A stretch of DNA of 9,619 nucleotides, taken from assembly GCA_016209665.1 (NCBI GenBank), contig JACQVT010000570.1:1-9619 (forward strand), written 5' to 3'. Numbering within the stretch: the stretch's first letter is position 1; each line of letters starts with the position of its first letter. Positions 1 through 4,511 of this stretch are shown here, one piece after another. The translations under genes and the position numbers were made by a program. This DNA comes from Planctomycetota bacterium. Its GTDB lineage: Bacteria > Planctomycetota > Phycisphaerae > UBA1845 > PWPN01. The notes below the pieces were generated by a model. The model worked only from the letters and a program-made list of their open reading frames with translations, searched no databases and was not told where the DNA came from.

Positions 1-1
1 G

Positions 2-61
2 GATTACAATGTGGAGAGAGTTCGCCAAGTATGGTGCGGGGCGACGAAGGAGTTGCCATGA
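2..61 (+). CDS. C-terminal end of an upstream gene (partial, unidentified)
   Basis: Reading from base 2 gives 19 sense codons ending ...WCGATKELP and then TGA at 59-61. This stop overlaps the ATG at 58 of the next gene in an ATGA arrangement, the same arrangement seen at 444-447 between the next two genes, which is why I prefer this frame. The fragment is too short to identify. The frame starting at base 3 is also open, to a TAA at 69-71, and is the main alternative. Confidence 0.35.
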   Translation, partial: DYNVERVRQVWCGATKELP

Positions 62-447
62 TCGGCGGTAAGGACATTCTGATACCAACAAGCCCCGGGC
101 CGGCCGCCTTGGATTTGGCGCTGCGCGCCATCAGTCGTCGGTGGCCGTCGGCGGTATTCGAGAATGCCGAGACCGGGGACATGTTCGATACATACGGATC
201 CCTTGGATTCGGACCAGTGCGGGAAATCCTCGCCTATAAGGACAAAGAAGCGGCAAGGCAGTGGCATGAGTTGGGCGCTGACGAGACCTTGGTCGGAACC
301 ATGATTCACGTCTTGGTATCAGCCGCTGGTCTCACGCTGGTGGTTGACTCGAATCCCCCCTTGGAAGTCAGCTCGCTGGTGACCGCTATCCGGGATGGGC
401 TCAACCACGGCATCTTCGCGAGGATTCATCGGAGGCCCGCAGCATGA
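58..447 (+). CDS. Small hypothetical protein, 129 aa
   Basis: I do not recognise the family. The ATG at 58 is chosen over an in-frame ATG at 31 because AAGGAG lies at 47-52, five bases upstream, and because the preceding frame stops at 59-61 in an ATGA overlap. The product has no signal peptide. A hydrophobic stretch near residues 80-95 (IHVLVSAAGLTLVV) looks like a buried strand or helix pair, not a membrane segment. The predicted protein is soluble, small and mixed alpha/beta. Its last codons overlap the next gene by four bases, so the two are almost certainly co-translated. Codon use is less GC-biased than in the genes beyond position 1090. The size, coupling and odd composition would suit an immunity or accessory protein of a mobile cassette, but this is only inference. 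Confidence 0.7.
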   Translation: MIGGKDILIPTSPGPAALDLALRAISRRWPSAVFENAETGDMFDTYGSLGFGPVREILAYKDKEAARQWHELGADETLVGTMIHVLVSAAGLTLVVDSNPPLEVSSLVTAIRDGLNHGIFARIHRRPAA

Positions 448-944
448 CCGCCCAGGAAGATGACGCGCTCAGGCGACTCATTCGCAGCGCGGGTGAAGAG
501 TGGCTCATCGAGAGTCCTGAGCCCTCCGACAAGGTTCTCGCCGGCTTGCGGTCCGCCATCGACGAGGTCAACCGCCTGGCCGCGGAGCGGCTCGGACGTT
601 CATCGCCGCGCATCGACGTCGATTCGCTGGTTCGGGAGCAGGAACGCAACCCCCACAAGGTCCGGGCGTTTCTTCAGGCTCTGGGCTCCACCGAATCCCC
701 GGAAATGCTCCTGATGGTCTGGCGCATTCTGGAAGGCAGGGGAATCCAAAGCGTGCATCTCGAGTACAGGCTCCAGAAGACCTTCTCGCTGCACGTATGC
801 CTTCAGTCTGTCCACGGGGAGCCTGATGAGAAGTACAAATCGGCGAATGTCTACGACGCAGTATTACTGCGTCACCTCGGCATCATGACCATGGACAATG
901 AGCCTATTCTCGACGGCTTCTATCCCTTCGATACGAGTGAGTGA
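444..944 (+). CDS. Hypothetical protein, 166 aa, coupled to the preceding gene
   Basis: The family is not recognised. The ATG overlaps the stop of the previous gene as ATGA, which fixes the start. The N-terminal half (about residues 1-85) is charged and looks helical. The C-terminal part (about 90-166) contains strand-like segments (SVHLEYRL, FSLHVCLQSV) and ends with an aromatic tail, GFYPFDTSE. There is no signal peptide or membrane segment, so it is probably cytoplasmic. Acidic residues are abundant. Its third positions are less GC-rich than in downstream genes; the 60 bases at 841-900 are about 53% G+C, against about 72% in a sample at 5281-5340. It converges on the glycosidase gene that ends at 1090. 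Function is unknown; a partner role with the preceding protein is inferred from the overlap alone. Confidence 0.72.
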   Translation: MTAQEDDALRRLIRSAGEEWLIESPEPSDKVLAGLRSAIDEVNRLAAERLGRSSPRIDVDSLVREQERNPHKVRAFLQALGSTESPEMLLMVWRILEGRGIQSVHLEYRLQKTFSLHVCLQSVHGEPDEKYKSANVYDAVLLRHLGIMTMDNEPILDGFYPFDTSE

Positions 945-1089
945 TCGGCATGCATCGCATGTCAGAACGCATCGCCGACCTGCCGCGACGATCTGATACG
1001 AGGGAAGCGCAGCCAACCAATCGGCGAACTCAACGTGGATCGGGGCCATCTGCGTTCCTTTCCGGTGGGTCCTCGATGCAGCGTCCGGG

Positions 1090-2763
1090 TCAGCCGTGAT
1101 GGATGGCGAATCGGCAACCGGCCGGGGTCGGGGGCAGCGTGAGACTCAGGAACTCGCCGTCCCGGGTGACGCCGGTGGATTCGCCATCGATGGTGGCGCG
1201 GCCGGTCGTGTTAGTGGGGCCGGCCGGGAATCGAGCGAGCAGACGCTGTGGTGATGGGCCGCGGAACTCGCCGGTGATTCCGTCGCGTCGCATCCGGTAG
1301 CGAAGTCGCTGGCCTCGGCAGACCAACGTCTGGCCGAAGCCGGCATCCCAGTATGTCCCGGGCACGGCCGGAGCGAGGGCGATCGCACCGTCCAGCCGCA
1401 AGTCGACGCCGAACACGAACCGCTGGACGATGCGAATCAGGTTCGCGGGGTACTCGCAGTACTTGGTGGCGCCGCGACCGAGGCAGCCGCCTTTACCGTC
1501 GGCCACATAGCGTTCGCGCCAGAAGTAGCCGTCCTTTCGGCCGACTTCGCACACCTGCCGGAGGGTCCTGGCGATCCCCTCACCATCGTTCATCCTCGCC
1601 CGGGCCCGACATTCGAGGTACCAGACGCGGCCCATGGCGGCCAGGTCCATGCGATCAGGGTGGGTGAACTCCCAGTCTTCGTAGGTCTCCGGCCGCTCGG
1701 CGATGCCGGTCGGCATGCCGCCGTAGTGAAGTCTTGATTCGTCCTTCAGCCGGGCCCACAACGTCGCACGCTGCTCGGGCGCGGCCACGTCGTTCGCCAG
1801 GGCGCTCCAGTCCACGTCGCTCAGGCCGTGGTGATCGATGATCCCTCGCTGCGGGTGGATGAACTCCGCGAAGTGGCCGTTGGTCCAGAACGTCCTCGTG
1901 AAGCAGGCGGCGATGCGGTCGGCCAGCGCCCGGTAGCGGCCCACTGCTGCGGCGTCGCCGACCAGCTCGTTCAACGCCGCAACCCTCCGGAAGGCGTCGA
2001 CCGCGTGGGTCTGGGTGACGCCGTCGTATTCGATCCGCGTGGGCCGTTCCATGTAGTAGCCCGCGCCGGCCACCAGCCCGTCGCTGTTCGTCAGGCTCGC
2101 CAGGAACTCCGCGGCGAGATTGACCGACGGCAGTTGAGCGACCAGCCACACCCGGTCGAAGGTGTGGCGGTAGATCGCGTCGGCGTTCTGGATGTAGGTC
2201 GGGCCGCCCAGGGCGCGGAGCGGATCGCCCGGCACCCAATGCTTGTAGACGCCGCCGTTGGGGTCGACCGGCGTGCCGCCGACCTCCTTCATGCCGGGCA
2301 GGATCGCGATCGGCAGATGACCGTTGGGCCGCTGGAATCGGCGGACGTAGTTCCAGTTGGCCTTGACGACGTCGATCTGCCCCAACCACAGCAGCGCGTC
2401 GGACATCTGGTGCCCGTCGAGCGAGGGGTAGGTGTTGCCGTACCCGAAGCCCTGGCCGTCGGCGCACACCGAGAAGTACCCGAAGAACACCTTGGGATTG
2501 ACCGCCGCCCAGACGTTCTGCAGCGCCGCCCGCCGGTACGTCTCGACGATGAGCGGCTCGGGCAGGTCCAACTCGGCGACCAGTGCGGCGATCTGATCGT
2601 GCCTCGCGTCTTCCGGGGCGCTGGCCGGCGCCGCCGTGCCGGAGGCGGCCCCTGCGCTCGATCGGATCGGACACATCGCGCCGATGGTCGCGGCGGCGGC
2701 GCTCGTCAGGATCGCGCGTCGCGAGACGGGCGACGGCCGGAGATCGGGGACGGATGGGGTCAT
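1090..2763 (-). CDS. Tat-exported six-hairpin glycosidase-like protein, 557 aa
   Basis: This is probably a secreted or periplasmic glycoside hydrolase with an (alpha/alpha)6 barrel. The ATG at 2763 is chosen because it is followed by a twin-arginine signal (SRRAILTSAAAATIGA, residues 14-29) and preceded by a GGTGGAAG-like ribosome site; a longer frame to 2994 would run deep into the upstream gene. The barrel spans roughly residues 60-455, with repeated helical hairpins and the motifs NTYPSLDGHQ (110-119), RPNGHLPIAILPG (145-157), HYGGMPTG (346-353) and ATKYCEYPAN (432-441). A small beta-rich C-terminal domain (about 456-557, LDGAIALAPAVPGTYWDAGFG and after) resembles the sandwich after many GH15/63/78/95-type barrels. 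D116, E298, E361 and E437 are possible catalytic acids, but I cannot assign the GH family or substrate. It lies 101 bp downstream of the CAP lipoprotein gene on the same strand and may be co-transcribed with it. Confidence 0.85.
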   Translation of the reverse strand: MTPSVPDLRPSPVSRRAILTSAAAATIGAMCPIRSSAGAASGTAAPASAPEDARHDQIAALVAELDLPEPLIVETYRRAALQNVWAAVNPKVFFGYFSVCADGQGFGYGNTYPSLDGHQMSDALLWLGQIDVVKANWNYVRRFQRPNGHLPIAILPGMKEVGGTPVDPNGGVYKHWVPGDPLRALGGPTYIQNADAIYRHTFDRVWLVAQLPSVNLAAEFLASLTNSDGLVAGAGYYMERPTRIEYDGVTQTHAVDAFRRVAALNELVGDAAAVGRYRALADRIAACFTRTFWTNGHFAEFIHPQRGIIDHHGLSDVDWSALANDVAAPEQRATLWARLKDESRLHYGGMPTGIAERPETYEDWEFTHPDRMDLAAMGRVWYLECRARARMNDGEGIARTLRQVCEVGRKDGYFWRERYVADGKGGCLGRGATKYCEYPANLIRIVQRFVFGVDLRLDGAIALAPAVPGTYWDAGFGQTLVCRGQRLRYRMRRDGITGEFRGPSPQRLLARFPAGPTNTTGRATIDGESTGVTRDGEFLSLTLPPTPAGCRFAIHHG

Positions 2764-2864
2764 GTCGTTTGCTTCCACCCTCGGCGAGGGCAGCCGCGGG
2801 GCCCGCCGCCCGTGCGCCCGGCCCGGCAGCCGGATAACACCGATGGGGCCCTCCTGTCCTGGAG

Positions 2865-3467
2865 TCAGGGCAGGTCGTAGGCCATTTCCTGGGCCCAGTA
2901 CATGCGGCCGGTCGGGTCCTGGTAGACGCCGACGCCCACGTACCGGTAGTGGGGCTCGAGCATGTTCTGGCGATGGGGAGGCGAGTTCTCCCATGCCTGC
3001 TGGGCGGCCTCCACCGTCTTTTGTCCGGCGGCGAGGTTCTCGCCGACGTACTCGTGACAGAAACCGGCGTCCAGGGCCCGCAGACCGGGGGGCTCGCCGT
3101 CGGGGTTGATGTGGGCGAAGAAGTCCCGCTCGTACAGATCGCGCACCTGGGCGTCGGCGGCAGCCTCCAGCCGACGCGAGTACACCAGCGGCGGCAGCCC
3201 GTTGGCGGCACGGAAGTCATTCAGGGCCTCCAGCAGCGCCTGGTGGGTCGCGTCTTCGGGTTCGCCAAGGCCGAGGCAGTCATCGTCCGGGATGGGAGCA
3301 CTGGCATCAAATCCGGACAGGTTATCGGAGGCGGCCGACTGGGTGTCGACGTTCAGGAGATCGGTGGGGTCCGGTAAGATCCCCAGCAACGAGAGGTCAC
3401 AGCCGGCCAGCAAGGCCGACAGGACAGCGGCGAGACGGCAGAACCAACTTCTTCCCCAGGTCTTCAT
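2865..3467 (-). CDS. CAP/SCP-domain (YkwD-like) lipoprotein, 200 aa
   Basis: This is an envelope-attached CAP-superfamily protein. The ATG at 3467 is followed at once by a lipoprotein signal (hydrophobic residues 12-20, lipobox LLAGC with Cys23) and preceded by AGGGGAAGAAG; a longer frame to 3530 would spoil the signal. Residues 24-72 form an acidic, low-complexity linker. The CAP domain fills about 73-200, with NDFRAANGLPPL (83-94), FFAHINPDG (116-124, His119), VGENLAAG (141-148, Glu143), AWENSPPHRQNML (158-170, His165), YVGVGVY (176-182) and WAQEMA (191-196, Glu194). The His/Glu cavity residues of the family are therefore all present. Bacterial CAP proteins are often secreted and envelope-associated, but their biochemical role is mostly unsettled. 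A promoter-like sequence precedes it at 3509-3537, so it may be transcribed separately from the cyclophilin gene upstream. Confidence 0.9.
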   Translation of the reverse strand: MKTWGRSWFCRLAAVLSALLAGCDLSLLGILPDPTDLLNVDTQSAASDNLSGFDASAPIPDDDCLGLGEPEDATHQALLEALNDFRAANGLPPLVYSRRLEAAADAQVRDLYERDFFAHINPDGEPPGLRALDAGFCHEYVGENLAAGQKTVEAAQQAWENSPPHRQNMLEPHYRYVGVGVYQDPTGRMYWAQEMAYDLP

Positions 3468-3508
3468 GCGGCTTCTTCCCCTGCCGAAGCACGTTAACGG
3501 AACACCCG

Positions 3509-3537
3509 ATCCTATCCCGGCGGGGGCCAAAAGTCAC
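3509..3537 (-). promoter_or_regulatory. Candidate sigma70-type promoter for the CAP lipoprotein gene
   Basis: On the minus strand a -35-like GTGACT (3537-3532) and a -10-like TAGGAT (3514-3509) are separated by 17 bp, each matching 4 of 6 consensus bases. Transcription would start near 3502, giving a leader of about 35 nt before the ATG at 3467. The prediction rests on consensus and position only. Confidence 0.4.
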
Positions 3538-3606
3538 CTGTCTCGTGGGGCAAAATCGCGTTCGGATGCGTGATATCCTGGGCGCAGATGGGGAGGTGGC
3601 TATTTC

Positions 3607-3664
3607 AGAGCCCGGAGCGCCAGCGACGGGTGGACACGACCCGCTCGCTTGCGCTCGGGGCTCT
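3607..3664. repeat. Imperfect palindromic repeat (type A) between the cyclophilin and CAP genes
   Basis: The left arm at 3607-3631 (AGAGCCCGGAGCGCCAGCGA, then CGGGT) is nearly the reverse complement of the right arm at 3639-3664, with two substitutions and one indel, around a short GGACACG-like loop. The sequence, with its AGCCCGGAGCG...CGCTCGGGGCT ends, resembles GC-rich palindromes I recall being scattered through planctomycete genomes; that link is from memory and unverified. It has no T-run, so it is not a classic intrinsic terminator, although it sits just past the cyclophilin stop and could act as a 3' end or mRNA stabiliser. Confidence 0.75.
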
Positions 3665-3695
3665 GACATACCTCGCCGATTGCGTCATGGACCCA

Positions 3696-4343
3696 TCACC
3701 TTCGGCGGACGTCGGTGATGAGGACGTTCTCGATCGGCTGAGGCCCGGAAATGCCATCCGGCCGGACGGGGACGGCGGCGATCCGGTCCACCACATCCAG
3801 GCCCTCGACGACGCGGCCGAAGACGGTGTAACCACCGCGGTTGGGGTAGTCGAGCCCCGGGTTATCGACGGTGTTGATGAAGAATTGACAGGTGGCGGAG
3901 TCGACGTGCTCGGTGCGGGCCATCGCGATGGTGCCGCGGACGTTGCGGCCGCCGTTGCGGGACTCGTTGACGACGGGCCCGTGCGTGGCAGGCTTGGGCT
4001 GTGAATCGGGGGTGAAGCCACCGCCCTGAATCATGAACGTCTGGATGACCCGGTGAAAGATGAGGCCGTCGTAGAACTTCTCGTCGACGTACTTCAGGAA
4101 GTTGGCCGCGGTCGCGGGCGTGCGCTCGGGGTCGAGTTCCAGGGTGAGGGTGCCCAACGACGTGGTCATCACGACCTGGGGGTTGGCCGACTTGGCCGGT
4201 GGAGGCGATTCCGGCTTCGGTGCAGTGCGGTCTTCGGCAGCAGGAGCCGGCTTTCTGGAACCGCGACCCGCATAGGACACCAGGCCGACGGCCACGAGCA
4301 CGAGTATCACCACGGACAGAATCACAGGCTTGAACCCTCGCAT
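3696..4343 (-). CDS. Membrane-anchored cyclophilin-type peptidyl-prolyl isomerase, 215 aa
   Basis: This enzyme catalyses cis-trans isomerisation of X-Pro bonds during folding of exported proteins. The start is set by a strong AGGAGG five bases before the ATG. Residues 7-24 form a hydrophobic N-terminal signal or anchor, followed by a Pro/Ala/Lys-rich linker (about 28-54). The cyclophilin domain fills about 55-215: TTSLGTLTLEL, NFLKYVDEKFYDGLIFHRVI with catalytic Arg98, FMIQGGGF (Phe103, Gln106), GTIAMAR (137-143), QFFINT (153-158) and GYTVFGRVVEG (171-181). The usual active-site set is present, and the length fits a bacterial periplasmic cyclophilin plus anchor. It probably acts outside the cytoplasmic membrane. 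Its neighbours encode exported proteins, which fits a folding helper, but no specific client is indicated. The leader upstream contains a hairpin flanked by duplicated sequence. Confidence 0.95.
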   Translation of the reverse strand: MRGFKPVILSVVILVLVAVGLVSYAGRGSRKPAPAAEDRTAPKPESPPPAKSANPQVVMTTSLGTLTLELDPERTPATAANFLKYVDEKFYDGLIFHRVIQTFMIQGGGFTPDSQPKPATHGPVVNESRNGGRNVRGTIAMARTEHVDSATCQFFINTVDNPGLDYPNRGGYTVFGRVVEGLDVVDRIAAVPVRPDGISGPQPIENVLITDVRRR

Positions 4344-4348
4344 GACGT

Positions 4349-4382
4349 CCTCCTGGCGGCCAACATCCGCGCCTCAGGCATG
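4349..4382 (-). repeat. 34-bp direct repeat, start-proximal copy, carrying the SD of the cyclophilin gene
   Basis: This copy matches 4415-4448 at 29 of 34 positions, with an offset of exactly 66 bp. On the minus strand it ends in GCCGCCAGGAGG, and its AGGAGG (4354-4349) is the ribosome binding site for the ATG at 4343. The repeat unit therefore includes the translation signal. Confidence 0.8.
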
Positions 4383-4387
4383 GCGAA

Positions 4388-4407
4388 GGCGGGCAGAGAT
4401 GCCCGCC
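4388..4407. repeat. Palindromic repeat (type B, copy 1)
   Basis: A perfect 8-bp inverted repeat, GGCGGGCA / TGCCCGCC, encloses a GAGA loop and is followed by CCCCCGAAC. A near-identical copy with a GGA loop lies at 7055-7073. The element sits between the two 34-bp direct repeats in the cyclophilin leader. Two copies in under 3 kb suggest a family dispersed through this genome. Confidence 0.8.
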
Positions 4408-4414
4408 CCCCGAA

Positions 4415-4448
4415 CCTCCTGGCGGCAAAAACCCGCGCCGCGGGCATG
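4415..4448 (-). repeat. 34-bp direct repeat, start-distal copy
   Basis: This is the second copy of the 4349-4382 sequence, including an intact minus-strand AGGAGG (4420-4415), but no start codon follows it at a useful distance. It encloses its own GC palindrome, CCCGCGCCGCGGG-like, at 4432-4444. Confidence 0.75.
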
Positions 4449-4483
4449 ACCGCGGCGGCGGACACAAACGGCAACGTCCGGGG

Positions 4484-4511
4484 ATGATAGCGTCCGGGCG
4501 CGGCGATTCAA
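4484..4511 (-). promoter_or_regulatory. Candidate sigma70-type promoter for the cyclophilin gene
   Basis: On the minus strand TTGAAT (4511-4506) and TATCAT (4489-4484) are separated by 16 bp, matching 4 of 6 and 5 of 6 consensus bases. The -35 overlaps the stop codon of the melibiase-like gene (4510-4508). Transcription would start near 4477 and give a leader of about 134 nt containing the duplicated 34-bp sequence and the type B hairpin. Confidence 0.45.

Noticed and set aside
950..1099. A 49-codon plus-strand frame after the second small gene
   Set aside because: It lacks a ribosome site, has a low-complexity basic translation and overlaps the end of the glycosidase gene.
2764..2994. N-terminal extension of the glycosidase to an upstream start at 2994
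   Set aside because: It would overlap the CAP gene by about 130 bp and would bury the Tat signal 77 residues further inside the protein.
1655..3220. Long minus-strand frame across the glycosidase and CAP genes
   Set aside because: Its translation is Arg/Pro-rich shadow sequence; the other frame gives clear Tat-signal, barrel and CAP motifs.
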